Assembly (NCBI GenBank): GCA_052173655.1
Contig: JBQMYD010000004.1
Location: 62,001 to 126,000 of the forward strand
DNA length: 64,000 bases
Direction: 5' to 3'
DNA from: RGIG9060 sp052173655
GTDB taxonomy: Bacteria; Spirochaetota; Spirochaetia; Treponematales; Treponemataceae
Shown here: in pieces, positions 34,801 through 43,702 of the stretch
How the letters are laid out: every line of letters starts with the position of its first letter
How positions within the stretch are numbered: the stretch's first letter is position 1
Position numbers and translations under genes: made by a program
Notes under the pieces: generated by a model
The model's database searches: none
Told to the model about the DNA's origin: nothing
Seen by the model: only the letters and a program-made list of their open reading frames with translations

Positions 34801-35337
34801 TTATTCACCGTCGTAATCAATCAGTCTGAAAACCGGTGTTGGGGCTAGATTTTTTTGAAAATTCAAAAAAGGCAAGGCGATTATTCCTGCAAATTCTATA
34901 ACTGTAGCACCGGCTTGTTCTAAAAGATTTTTTGCACCGTTAAAAGTGCCGCCGGTTGCAATCAGGTCGTCAACTACTAAAAATCTTTGTCCGGATTTTA
35001 CATCAGATTTATGAACTTCAATTTCAGCGGTTCCGTATTCCAGCTGATACGATGCTTTGTAGGTTTCTCCGGGAAGTTTTCCCTTTTTTCTTATAAGGAC
35101 GAGCGGAAGATTTAACCGTTCCGCCAAAGGAGAGGCAAAAACAAAGCCCCTGCTTTCGATAGCGGCAATAGCGTCAATGTTTATGTTCTTGCAATGTTCA
35201 ACCAATTTATCAATGCAGAACTTAAAAGCTTGAGGGTTTGTCATAAGGCTTGTAACATCGTAAAAAAGAATTCCGGGTTTAGGAAAGTTAGGTACTTTAC
35301 GAATTACGCTGTCCAAATATTTTTCTGTTTCGTTCAT
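34801..35337 (-). CDS. apt: Adenine phosphoribosyltransferase
   Basis: A 178-residue purine salvage enzyme forming AMP from adenine and PRPP. Motifs: IRKVPNFPKPGILFYDVTS at the N-terminus, AIESRGFVFASPLA, LIRKKGKLPG and the PRPP loop FLVVDDLIATGGT. ATG 35337 (AGGA ten bases upstream) gives the normal family length; the frame also allows ATG 35361. It diverges from the aspartokinase gene with 176 bases between starts. Confidence 0.94.
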   Translation of the reverse strand: MNETEKYLDSVIRKVPNFPKPGILFYDVTSLMTNPQAFKFCIDKLVEHCKNINIDAIAAIESRGFVFASPLAERLNLPLVLIRKKGKLPGETYKASYQLEYGTAEIEVHKSDVKSGQRFLVVDDLIATGGTFNGAKNLLEQAGATVIEFAGIIALPFLNFQKNLAPTPVFRLIDYDGE

Positions 35338-35417
35338 GCTGCCGATGTCCTGTAATTTCATTCTATTGCGTTATTTTACAACGAAATATTGTCAATTGCA
35401 ACTGAGAATTTTTATTC

Positions 35418-35446
35418 TTGCTCAAAAAATTCGTATTCGCTATACT
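35418..35446 (+). promoter_or_regulatory. Aspartokinase promoter
   Basis: TTGCTC (35418-35423), 17-base spacer, TATACT (35441-35446). Confidence 0.6.
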
Positions 35447-35450
35447 TCAT

Positions 35451-35490
35451 CTATGCTTAAAAACATAGCTTTGGTTTTTTAATTTTTTTT
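35451..35490 (+). promoter_or_regulatory. Small hairpin with T-runs in the aspartokinase leader
   Basis: CTATG (35451-35455) pairs with CATAG (35464-35468), followed by T-rich runs to 35490. It begins at the predicted transcription start and could be an attenuator, but the stem has only five base pairs. Confidence 0.25.
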
Positions 35491-35513
35491 GGAGAAAAGG
35501 ATAAAGACAAAAA

Positions 35514-36842
35514 ATGATTGTAATGAAATTCGGCGGTTCTTCTGTTGCAAATGCACAGCGAATAAAACATGATGCTTCAATTATTAAAGAGTACAAAGAA
35601 AAAAAGCCTATTGTTGTTTTATCTGCTATGGGCGATACAACCGATCATCTTTTGCAAGCAGCTGATATGGCAGTAAGTGGAACTGTAGATATTTCAAAAA
35701 TAAAAACTCTTCATCTTGAAACTTTAAAAGAATTAAACGTAGAAAGTCCTGAAGTAATTGAACTTTTGCAAGAATTAAATACTCTTCTTACCGGAATTTC
35801 TATGCTAAAAGAGCTGACAAAGAGGACTCGCGATTATCTTGTTTCTTTTGGGGAAAGGCTTTCAGTGCGTATTGTTTGTGCATATTTGAATAGCGTGGGA
35901 ATTGAATCAAAATTTTATGATGCTTGGGATGTAGGTTTTGTTTCGGATTCAAATTTTATGAATGCAGAGTTGCTGGATGAAGTGTGGCAAACAATTCCTG
36001 AAAAACTTGGAGGCTACAAAACCGGGCAAATAAAAGAAATTCCAATTGTAACGGGTTTTATTGCAAAAACAAAGACAGGGTATATTACAACTTTAGGTCG
36101 TGGAGGGAGCGATCTTAGTGCAACAATGCTGGGTGCGGCATTAGGTGCAGATGAAGTTCAAACTTGGAAAGATGTTGACGGAATTATGACAGCCGATCCG
36201 AGAATTATAAATAATGCCAGAAATGTTCCTCAAGTTACTTACGAGGAAGCAAGTGAACTTGCATATTACGGTGCTCAAGTTTTACATCCTCGTTCAATGA
36301 TTCCGTGCAGAAAAACAGGAACTCCGGTTAGAGTAAAAAATTCCTACAATATAAATCATCCGGGAACTATTATTGTTGAAAAACATAATATCGAACCGGA
36401 AAGTCCTGTCAGAGCTATCACGGTTGTAAGAGGTGTAACCATGATAGATATCGAATCTACCAGAATGTTAGGTACTTCAGGTTTTATGGCACATATTTTT
36501 AATAATTTTTTAAAATGGGATTTAAGTGTTGATGTAATTGCAACAAGTGAAGTCTGCCTTTCTCTTACAGTAAAAACCGATAAGGATCTTTCCGGACTTG
36601 CAGGAGATATAGGGCGAGTTGGGGAAGTGATGATAAAAAGAGAAAAGGCTATCGTTACGATTATTTGTGATATTAACAAATCCAGTCTTATTCTTGCAAC
36701 TTGTTTTAAAGGTCTTTCGGAAAAAGGAATAAATGCAAAAATGATCAGTCAAGGAGCGTTGAACGTAAATTTTAGTATGATATGTGATGAAAGCGAAGTT
36801 GATGAAGTTGTAAGGACGATTCACTGTGCTTTTTTTGAATAG
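35514..36842 (+). CDS. lysC: Aspartate kinase
   Basis: A 442-residue kinase that phosphorylates aspartate, the first step to lysine, threonine and methionine. Motifs: VMKFGGSSVANA (ATP/aspartate), VLSAMGDTTD, SFGERLSVRI, TTLGRGGSDLSATMLGAALGA and WKDVDGIMTADPR. Two ACT domains follow (from about residue 310: GVTMIDIESTRMLGTSGFMA), implying feedback inhibition. This length with tandem ACT domains fits a monofunctional enzyme rather than one fused to homoserine dehydrogenase. It is followed nine bases later by rsgA. Confidence 0.92.
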   Translation: MIVMKFGGSSVANAQRIKHDASIIKEYKEKKPIVVLSAMGDTTDHLLQAADMAVSGTVDISKIKTLHLETLKELNVESPEVIELLQELNTLLTGISMLKELTKRTRDYLVSFGERLSVRIVCAYLNSVGIESKFYDAWDVGFVSDSNFMNAELLDEVWQTIPEKLGGYKTGQIKEIPIVTGFIAKTKTGYITTLGRGGSDLSATMLGAALGADEVQTWKDVDGIMTADPRIINNARNVPQVTYEEASELAYYGAQVLHPRSMIPCRKTGTPVRVKNSYNINHPGTIIVEKHNIEPESPVRAITVVRGVTMIDIESTRMLGTSGFMAHIFNNFLKWDLSVDVIATSEVCLSLTVKTDKDLSGLAGDIGRVGEVMIKREKAIVTIICDINKSSLILATCFKGLSEKGINAKMISQGALNVNFSMICDESEVDEVVRTIHCAFFE

Positions 36843-36853
36843 GGAAATTTTTG

Positions 36854-37816
36854 ATGACAGGAACTGTTCTTGCAGGAACTAATAACGTTTTTTCCGTAGA
36901 ATGCGAAGATGATGTAATTCGTTCGTGTTCAATCAAAGGAAAGAAACTTTCTACTGAGGTTGAATATTATAATCCTTTGGCTCCCGGTGATAAGGTACAA
37001 GTTGATGTAGATGAAAATACTCAAACCAAAGGCAGGATTATTTCACTTTTACCCAGAAAAAATCAATTTGTTCGTTGGAATGTCAAAGGCAGAAAACCTC
37101 AGCTTTTAGCGACAAATCTTGACTATATAATAATCGTAACAACTCCCGATGAACCGCCTTTTAGACCTCGTTTTATTGACAGAGCTCTTGCACAGGCAGA
37201 ATATGAAGGAATTGAGCCTGTAATTTTATGCAACAAATGTGATTTGCCATCAGTTTCAGAAGAGACTTTTCAAGCTCGTCTTGAAAACTGGGAAAGCATG
37301 AATTACAGAACAATTTGTATTAGTGCAAAAAGTGGAGAAGGTCTTACTGAACTTGCAGAACTTTTGGAGGGAAAACTAAGTGCTTTTTTAGGGCAAAGCG
37401 GAGTTGGCAAAAGTAGTATAGTTAATGTTCTTGATTCAAGTTGTGTACTTAAAACCGGAAGTTTGAGTAAAAAATACGGAAAAGGGAGTCATACTACTAC
37501 AAAAGGTAGTTTATTTCATTTGACTTTAAACGAAAGTCTTACAGGTGGAAGAAATGGAGCTGTAGCGAATTTAATTGATACTCCGGGTGTAAGACGTTTT
37601 GTTCTTCATAAAGTTGCAGCATGTGATTTACATTTGTATTTTAGAGATTTTAAACCTTTTGTAGGACAGTGTGATTTCGGAATGAGTTGTACGCATACTC
37701 ACGAAAAAGGTTGTGCGGTTTTAAAAGCTGTACAAAACGGACTTATATCAAAAGAACGCTATGAAAGTTGGCAGTATATTTTTAACGAGCTTAAAAATGA
37801 AGATTGGACTGACTGA
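36854..37816 (+). CDS. rsgA: Ribosome biogenesis GTPase RsgA
   Basis: A 320-residue circularly permuted GTPase that checks 30S subunit maturation. Order of motifs: OB-fold, then G4 ILCNKCDL, G5 CISAKSGEG, G1 FLGQSGVGKSS, G3 IDTPGVR, then a zinc-binding CDFGMSCTHTHEKGC. ATG 36854 follows the in-frame TTG at 36851; AGGGAA is upstream. Its stop overlaps the ATG of mutS2 by one base, so the two are coupled. Confidence 0.95.
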   Translation: MTGTVLAGTNNVFSVECEDDVIRSCSIKGKKLSTEVEYYNPLAPGDKVQVDVDENTQTKGRIISLLPRKNQFVRWNVKGRKPQLLATNLDYIIIVTTPDEPPFRPRFIDRALAQAEYEGIEPVILCNKCDLPSVSEETFQARLENWESMNYRTICISAKSGEGLTELAELLEGKLSAFLGQSGVGKSSIVNVLDSSCVLKTGSLSKKYGKGSHTTTKGSLFHLTLNESLTGGRNGAVANLIDTPGVRRFVLHKVAACDLHLYFRDFKPFVGQCDFGMSCTHTHEKGCAVLKAVQNGLISKERYESWQYIFNELKNEDWTD

Positions 37817-40224
37817 TGAATGAAAAAATACTGGAACAGCTTGATTATTGCCGTATAAAAAAAGAAATTTCTCATTATGCGGTAAGTGCAGAGGGAACAG
37901 ATTTTATTCTTTCATGCGAACCTTTAGTGGATAGTGTAAAAATCGAAAAACGTAAAAATTGTGCAAAAGAGTGGACTTTTTTACTTACAAGTGATTCTAA
38001 GATAAGATTAAAACCTTGGGATCAAATCTGTGAAGCACTTAAGATACTTGTTGTAGAAGGCGGCTGCTTGAGCAAAGAAGAAATTTTTGCACTTCTTCAG
38101 TTTTGCCTTTCTGTAAATTTTCTTATAGAAAGTTTTAATCTGAAAAATTCAAATTCACAAAAAGATTACACAAAAATTTGTCCTAATTTGGCAGCAGAAA
38201 TTCAATCAATGTATGATCTGAGTAAAATCGCTGATGAAATTTCTAAGATAATCGATATAAATGGAAATTTTAGGGAAATTCCTGAAATCAGAGAAATTAA
38301 TCGAGCTATAAAGAAAAAACGTGATGAAATAGAAAATGTAATCAAAGGGTTTGTTGCTTCCAAAGAATATTCAGATTTTCTTCAATCAAAAGTGCCGGTT
38401 TTGCGTAACGGAAGGCAAGTTTTAGCAGTCAAATCCGGCAATAAAAAGTGTATAAAAGGAATTGTTCATGAAGTAAGCCATACCGGAGCAACTTTATATA
38501 TTGAACCTGAACAGGTTGTAAGTCTATCAAATGAATTAATCGAAGAAGAAGCTCGTCTTGTTAGGCAAATAAAAATAATTTTTACGGAATTGACTGCAAA
38601 AATTGCAAATTTTAAAGACGAATTACTACACAATCTTTTTGTTATGACAAATTTGGATTTTGCATATGCTTCTGCTCGTTGGGGAATTGAAAAACGTTGT
38701 TGTTTTGCAAAAACCTGTGATTTTTCTTGCCGGGAAAATATAACTTTAATTCATGCACGTCATCCTATCCTCGAAGAAAAAGCGGTGCCTATAGATATTA
38801 TTTTTACACCTCAAGTTCGTATTCTTATTATCACCGGTGTAAATACCGGTGGAAAAACAGTAACCCTAAAAACCGTTGCTCTTTTTGCACTTCTTAACCA
38901 GAGTGGATTTCCGATTCTTGCAGATGAAAACAGTTCACTGCCGATTTTCAGTAAAGTTTTTGCTGACATCGGAGATGAACAAAGTTTGGACGAAAATCTT
39001 TCCACTTTTAGCGGACATATGAAAAATATTGCTTCAATGTTAAAAGAGGCAGATCAAGATTCTCTTGTTCTTTTGGATGAATTAGGGTCCGGTACGGATT
39101 CTCAAGAAGGTGGTGCTATTGCCATGGCGGTTTTGGATGAATTGATTGACAGAGGATGCTTTGTAATTCTTACGACTCATCACGGCGTTATAAAAAACTT
39201 TGGTTATACCGGAAAAAATTGCCTTAACGCCAGTGTTGAATTCGATAATCAGACCCTCAGTCCTACGTACAAAATTCTTATGGGAGTTCCGGGGTCAAGT
39301 CATGCAGTTGAAATTGCACAACGTAGCGGAATTCCGGAAAATGTAATAAAAAAAGCAAATTCATATATCGATACCAATCAGGCTGATATTGCGACTTTGA
39401 TTGGATGTCTTACTGAAAAATATGCTGAAGTTTCAAGAATTGAAAAAGAAATAAAAGAAAAAGAAGATAAAATAAAAGAAAAATGGCGTAAAGTTGATTT
39501 GGCAAACTTGCAAGTAAAACAGCATGAATTGGAATTACGAGAACAAGGATATAGACAAAGTCAAAATTTTGTTGAAGAAAGTCGTAAGATTTTGGAAAAT
39601 CTTGTAAGGGAACTAAAAGAAACTCAAAGTTCGGAAAACCGAATCGGAAGACAGCAGACTTTAAAAGTAAAGCAAGTGTTGGATGATTTTAACGAGGCCG
39701 TTGAACGGGAAAAATCTGAAATAAAAGATGTAGCTAAAGAAATTCAAAGGCAAAAAAATCAAAAAAAAGATTGTCTAAAGCAGGAAAACGAATTTGCTGT
39801 TGGCGAATGCGTAAAGATCGGAAGCAAGAAAGCTGATGGAATAATTTTAGAATGCAAAAAAAACGGTAAATATCTTGTTCAGGCAGGTTCTATAAAACTT
39901 ACGTTAAACGGTTCGCAAATGTACAAAACCGGAAATACTACCGAAAATAAAGTAGTTCATGTTGAAGCTGTTTTGGAAAAACCTGTATTTGAACTTCGTA
40001 TTTTGGGTATGCACTCCGAGCAGGCAATAAAAATTTTGGAACATCAATTGGATTTATGTAGTGTCAACGACTTTAAGCATTTTTCTATAATACACGGAAA
40101 AGGTGAGGGTATTTTACAAAAAGCTGTTTGGAATTACCTAAAAAAATCTTCAATTGTTGAAAGCTTCAATTTTGCTCCGTATGAAGAAGGCGGAAGCGGA
40201 AAAACCTATGTAAATCTTTATTAA
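37816..40224 (+). CDS. mutS2: Endonuclease MutS2
   Basis: An 802-residue MutS-family ATPase lacking the mismatch-recognition domain. Walker A ITGVNTGGKTVTLKT, Walker B LVLLDELGSGTDSQEGGA, then ILTTHH. Then come a long coiled coil (residues about 535-665, EKEIKEKEDKIKEKWRK) and a C-terminal Smr nuclease domain (residues about 720-802; IHGKGEGILQKAVWNYL). The Smr N-motif reads LRILGMHSEQAI where LDLHG or LDLRG is usual. It resolves stalled ribosomes or recombination structures in other bacteria. Its stop overlaps the opposing plsC stop. Confidence 0.93.
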   Translation: MNEKILEQLDYCRIKKEISHYAVSAEGTDFILSCEPLVDSVKIEKRKNCAKEWTFLLTSDSKIRLKPWDQICEALKILVVEGGCLSKEEIFALLQFCLSVNFLIESFNLKNSNSQKDYTKICPNLAAEIQSMYDLSKIADEISKIIDINGNFREIPEIREINRAIKKKRDEIENVIKGFVASKEYSDFLQSKVPVLRNGRQVLAVKSGNKKCIKGIVHEVSHTGATLYIEPEQVVSLSNELIEEEARLVRQIKIIFTELTAKIANFKDELLHNLFVMTNLDFAYASARWGIEKRCCFAKTCDFSCRENITLIHARHPILEEKAVPIDIIFTPQVRILIITGVNTGGKTVTLKTVALFALLNQSGFPILADENSSLPIFSKVFADIGDEQSLDENLSTFSGHMKNIASMLKEADQDSLVLLDELGSGTDSQEGGAIAMAVLDELIDRGCFVILTTHHGVIKNFGYTGKNCLNASVEFDNQTLSPTYKILMGVPGSSHAVEIAQRSGIPENVIKKANSYIDTNQADIATLIGCLTEKYAEVSRIEKEIKEKEDKIKEKWRKVDLANLQVKQHELELREQGYRQSQNFVEESRKILENLVRELKETQSSENRIGRQQTLKVKQVLDDFNEAVEREKSEIKDVAKEIQRQKNQKKDCLKQENEFAVGECVKIGSKKADGIILECKKNGKYLVQAGSIKLTLNGSQMYKTGNTTENKVVHVEAVLEKPVFELRILGMHSEQAIKILEHQLDLCSVNDFKHFSIIHGKGEGILQKAVWNYLKKSSIVESFNFAPYEEGGSGKTYVNLY

Positions 40225-40949
40225 TTGATCCCTTTAATTCTTTCCATGTGTCCTTTGCTGTAAGCGTTTGTTCCGTTTCGTTTTTCTATTTCGCTTTGTA
40301 TTTTTTTTCGTGTAAATTCTGCAAATTCTTTTGCACTTTCAAATTTATCGGGAAAAATAGGGTCAAGAACATAAATGGTAGCCTTTGGACGGCAGCTTTT
40401 CCAGCCCAAAATTTTTTTAGGTTCAGTAAATACCGTTGCAAAAGGAAAAACCGGGATGTTCAATTCCATAGATGCAAGAAAGGCTCCTTGATGAAATTTT
40501 GTTACCTTTTGATTTTGAATAAAACATTCACCTTCCGGATAAATATGAACTGCAGGTCGGTGTTTTAAAGCTGATTTTATTCCTTCAATGAAACGGTCTT
40601 TTCCTCTCAGTCCTGAAGGCATGGGCATACCTCCTAAAAGCCGTATCAAAGTGCCAAGAAACGGAGTACAAACGGTTGCTTCCAGGAGTGTGTGATAAAT
40701 TGAAAAAGGGAATACTGCCCAGCACATTTTTACAGGATCCATCGGTGTAGTGTGATTTGAAACAATTATGGCTTTGCTTTTTGTTTGTCTAAGATAGTCT
40801 TTGAATCGCCATCTTCCCTTTACACTAATTCTATACAAGGTTGTATCTATCAAAAATGCTATAGGAAACAGAGCGTAAAAAGTTAAATGACATGCAAGCA
40901 AGAAAAGTTTTCTTCTTGAAATAAGCGGATCTCCTCTTTTATATGCCAT
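40221..40949 (-). CDS. plsC: 1-acyl-sn-glycerol-3-phosphate acyltransferase-like protein
   Basis: A 242-residue membrane-associated acyltransferase with one hydrophobic N-terminal segment (LFLLACHLTFYALFPIAFLI). Catalytic HX4D motif SNHTTPMDP, substrate motifs GGMPMPSG and IYPEGEC (normally EGTR-like), and a Pro in NIPVFPF. It would acylate lysophosphatidic acid for phospholipid synthesis. AAAGGAG precedes the ATG. The stop codon overlaps the mutS2 stop by two bases on the other strand. Confidence 0.85.
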   Translation of the reverse strand: MAYKRGDPLISRRKLFLLACHLTFYALFPIAFLIDTTLYRISVKGRWRFKDYLRQTKSKAIIVSNHTTPMDPVKMCWAVFPFSIYHTLLEATVCTPFLGTLIRLLGGMPMPSGLRGKDRFIEGIKSALKHRPAVHIYPEGECFIQNQKVTKFHQGAFLASMELNIPVFPFATVFTEPKKILGWKSCRPKATIYVLDPIFPDKFESAKEFAEFTRKKIQSEIEKRNGTNAYSKGHMERIKGIN

Positions 40950-40990
40950 TTAATTCTCCTTTAATAAAGAAAATGTTTTGCCTAAAATTG

Positions 40991-41030
40991 CGAAAAACAA
41001 CTTGGCTGTATTTTTAACGAGTTGTTTATA
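40991..41030 (-). terminator. Possible terminator after the TPR gene
   Basis: Minus strand AACAACT (41026-41020) pairs with AGTTGTT (41002-40996), followed by a short T run. It lies between the TPR gene and plsC. Confidence 0.45.
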
Positions 41031-41052
41031 ATTTCTTTTAAACTTATAAAAT

Positions 41053-41787
41053 TTATTTTTCCAAATTTTCAATCAATTCTTGAACAAAAAGATTACCCGG
41101 ATAAACCTGTAAGGCTTTTTTAAGCCAAATTTTTGCATTTTCGTTATCTTTTTTTTGCATATAAGCATAGCCTATCGAGCTTATGACATTGAATTGATCG
41201 TCTTTATCAAGGAACAGTTCTTTATTTTCAAGCATGTCTGACATATTTTTTATACCCCTGTTCAAGTTGCAAAAAGGATAGGGTGCATAAACATCTTGTG
41301 CGTTCAGCATGTAAAGAGCAGCTCCGTTTGAACTGTCAAGTTTTAAGATTTTTTTATCTATACCGGGAATTTTTGCTCCCCAAACCATAACCCAAGACGT
41401 AGGTTTTACGGTACAATTGGCACTTGTATTTTCAGCAAAAATTAAAAGAGCCGAAGCTGATTCTTTTTCTTCCAATGCGTCTTTTGAATAAGATGTGCCT
41501 GCGTCATAGTGGGATTCCGCATTTTTGTATTGCTTTGCGTAAAAATATGCTCTTCCCATAATGAATTCATAGCGTGCAAGTGTCATATCCAATTCATAAC
41601 CGCTTAGAGTTTTCTTTGCTTTTTCCGTATAAGAATTAAAATCTTTTTTCATTTCTTCTGTGGACTTTGAAAAATTATACATATCGTCGCGAAATTTGTA
41701 ATATTCGTCAGGAAATTCTGCAGCAAAAATACTTGAACACAGAGACACAAAAATAAAAAAGATTAAACTTTTTAATGATACTTTCAT
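41053..41787 (-). CDS. Exported TPR-like protein
   Basis: A 244-residue protein with a signal peptide (SLIFFIFVSLCSSIFAAE). The mature protein is helical with TPR-like repeats, clearest near the C-terminus (SIGYAYMQKKDNENAKIWLKKALQVYPGN) and near residue 95 (GRAYFYAKQYKNAESHYDAG). It is probably a periplasmic scaffold; no enzyme motif is visible. ATG 41787 was chosen because TTGACA-17-CATACT (41823-41795) ends 7 bases before it, predicting a leaderless mRNA, and because the longer frame lacks a signal peptide at its start. Confidence 0.7.
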   Translation of the reverse strand: MKVSLKSLIFFIFVSLCSSIFAAEFPDEYYKFRDDMYNFSKSTEEMKKDFNSYTEKAKKTLSGYELDMTLARYEFIMGRAYFYAKQYKNAESHYDAGTSYSKDALEEKESASALLIFAENTSANCTVKPTSWVMVWGAKIPGIDKKILKLDSSNGAALYMLNAQDVYAPYPFCNLNRGIKNMSDMLENKELFLDKDDQFNVISSIGYAYMQKKDNENAKIWLKKALQVYPGNLFVQELIENLEK

Positions 41788-41794
41788 TTTATCA

Positions 41795-41823
41795 AGTATG
41801 ATAAGATAAACTTGTTTTGTCAA
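41795..41823 (-). promoter_or_regulatory. Promoter of the TPR gene, predicted leaderless
   Basis: Minus strand TTGACA (41823-41818), 17-base spacer, CATACT (41800-41795), then 7 bases to the ATG. Confidence 0.6.
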
Positions 41824-41926
41824 TATTTTTACCGGTATGTAAAAATCCACTATGATAGTAAAAAATGCTGGTAAAAAAAATCAAAAAACTCTATAATGGA
41901 TACAAAATACTCAAACAGGAGATATT

Positions 41927-42628
41927 ATGACTTATACTGCAGAAGTTGAACATATGTGCCCTTTAGCTAAGGCTGCATATCATGGACCTGCACCTATTCC
42001 TGAGGAAGGAAAGTGGGTTCAGGCAAAAGAAGTAAAAGACATTTCAGGTTTTACACACGGAATCGGCTGGTGTGCACCTCAGCAAGGATGTTGTAAGCTC
42101 ACTCTTAACGTAAAAGAAGGAATCATTCAGGAAGCCCTTGTTGAAACAATAGGATGTTCAGGAATGACACACTCGGCTGCAATGGCTTCTGAAATTCTTG
42201 TAGGAAAAACAATTATTGAAGCTATGAATACCGACCTTGTTTGCGATGCCATTAACACTGCAATGCGTGAGCTGTTTCTTCAAATTATATATGGAAGAAC
42301 GCAGTCTGCTTATTCTGAAGAAGGATTAAAAGTTGGTGCCTCATTGGAAGATTTGGGAAAAGGTCTTAGAAGTCAGGTAGGAACAATGTTTGCTACTTTG
42401 GAAAAAGGCCCTCGTTATCTTGAAATGGCGGAAGGATATGTTGAAAAGGTTGCCGTTGATGATCAAGGAGCAATAATCGGATATAAATTCCTTAATTTCG
42501 GAAAAATGATGGAGTTCATAAAAAAGGGAGATGATCCTGCAACTGCAATGGAAAAATCTCGCGGTTCTTATGGCCGAACAACACAAGAGCAGGGCGCGGT
42601 AAAATTAATCGACCCACGCAAGGAGTAA
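41927..42628 (+). CDS. NifU/IscU-like iron-sulfur scaffold-type protein
   Basis: A 233-residue protein. ATG 41927 with GGAG upstream. The Cys pattern (GWCAPQQGCCKL, then ETIGCSGMTHSAAMASEIL) resembles the N-terminal domain of NifU/IscU scaffolds. The C-terminal 90 residues (from YLEMAEGYVEKVAV) are not part of the usual scaffold. It precedes the GGGtGRT gene by 3 bases. This pairing recurs in anaerobes, but the biochemical role is not established to my knowledge. An iron-sulfur-related function is inferred. Confidence 0.72.
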   Translation: MTYTAEVEHMCPLAKAAYHGPAPIPEEGKWVQAKEVKDISGFTHGIGWCAPQQGCCKLTLNVKEGIIQEALVETIGCSGMTHSAAMASEILVGKTIIEAMNTDLVCDAINTAMRELFLQIIYGRTQSAYSEEGLKVGASLEDLGKGLRSQVGTMFATLEKGPRYLEMAEGYVEKVAVDDQGAIIGYKFLNFGKMMEFIKKGDDPATAMEKSRGSYGRTTQEQGAVKLIDPRKE

Positions 42629-42631
42629 AAG

Positions 42632-43642
42632 ATGGCAGATAAGATTACATTTGAAAACTATGACGGCAGAATTGCAAAGATAACAAAGGCTCTTAACGAA
42701 AACGGGATTTCTTCTATCGAAGAGGCTAAAGAAATTTGTGATAAGGCAGGAATAAATCCTTATAAAACAGTTGAAGAAACTCAACCGATTTGTTTTGAAA
42801 ATGCAAAGTGGGCGTATGTTGTCGGTGCCGCTATTGCAATAAAGAAAGATTGTAAAAATGCAGCTGATGCTGCAGAAGCAATAGGAATAGGTTTACAGTC
42901 TTTTTGTATTCCCGGTTCGGTTGCAGAGGATCGCAAAGTAGGTATTGGTCATGGAAATTTGGCTGCACGTCTTCTTAGGGAAGAAACACAGTGTTTTGCT
43001 TTTCTTGCAGGACACGAATCTTTTGCAGCAGCAGAAGGTGCTATAAAAATTGCACAAAAGGCAGATAAAGTTAGAAAACAGCCTTTGCGAGTTATATTAA
43101 ATGGTCTTGGGAAAGATGCTGCTCAGATTATCAGTAGAATTAACGGTTTTACGTATGTTCAAACACAGTTTGATTATTTTACCGGAGAACTGAAAGTAGT
43201 CAAAGAAATTCCTTATTCAAACGGAGAGAGAGCAAAGGTAAAATGCTACGGTGCTGATGATGTTCGTGAAGGTGTTGCAATCATGTGGAGAGAAAATGTT
43301 GATGTCTCAATTACAGGAAACTCTACAAATCCTACACGTTTCCAGCATCCTGTTGCAGGTACATATAAAAAAGAACGTCTTGAAAACGGAAAAAAATATT
43401 TTTCTGTAGCAAGCGGCGGTGGTACAGGAAGAACCTTACATCCTGATAATATGGCAGCTGGCCCTGCAAGTTACGGTATGACCGATACTATGGGACGTAT
43501 GCACTCCGATGCACAATTTGCAGGAAGTTCTTCCGTTCCTGCTCACGTTGAAATGATGGGATTTTTGGGAATCGGGAATAATCCGATGGTAGGTGCTACG
43601 GTTGCAATTGCTGTTGATGTTGCAACAGCCTTGAGTAAGTAA
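42632..43642 (+). CDS. GGGtGRT family protein
   Basis: A 336-residue protein containing the family-defining motif SGGGTGRTLHPDNMAAGPASYG (residues about 265-286) and the conserved ending GNNPMVGATVAIAVDVA. The upstream part has small-residue-rich helices (AIAIKKDCKNAADAAEAIGIG). The reaction is unknown; the name comes from the motif only. It forms a two-gene operon with the scaffold-like gene, with AGGAG overlapping the upstream stop region, and ends at a strong terminator. The Gly-rich motif suggests nucleotide or phosphate binding, which is inference. Confidence 0.85.
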   Translation: MADKITFENYDGRIAKITKALNENGISSIEEAKEICDKAGINPYKTVEETQPICFENAKWAYVVGAAIAIKKDCKNAADAAEAIGIGLQSFCIPGSVAEDRKVGIGHGNLAARLLREETQCFAFLAGHESFAAAEGAIKIAQKADKVRKQPLRVILNGLGKDAAQIISRINGFTYVQTQFDYFTGELKVVKEIPYSNGERAKVKCYGADDVREGVAIMWRENVDVSITGNSTNPTRFQHPVAGTYKKERLENGKKYFSVASGGGTGRTLHPDNMAAGPASYGMTDTMGRMHSDAQFAGSSSVPAHVEMMGFLGIGNNPMVGATVAIAVDVATALSK

Positions 43643-43660
43643 TATTACGTATTTTAATAA

Positions 43661-43702
43661 AAAAAACGTCCGATGCATTTTTTGAATCGGACGTTTTTTT
43701 TT
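43661..43702. terminator. Bidirectional terminator
   Basis: AACGTCCGAT (43665-43674) pairs with ATCGGACGTT (43686-43695), flanked by A and T runs. It serves the GGGtGRT operon and the converging YkgJ-like gene. Confidence 0.9.
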
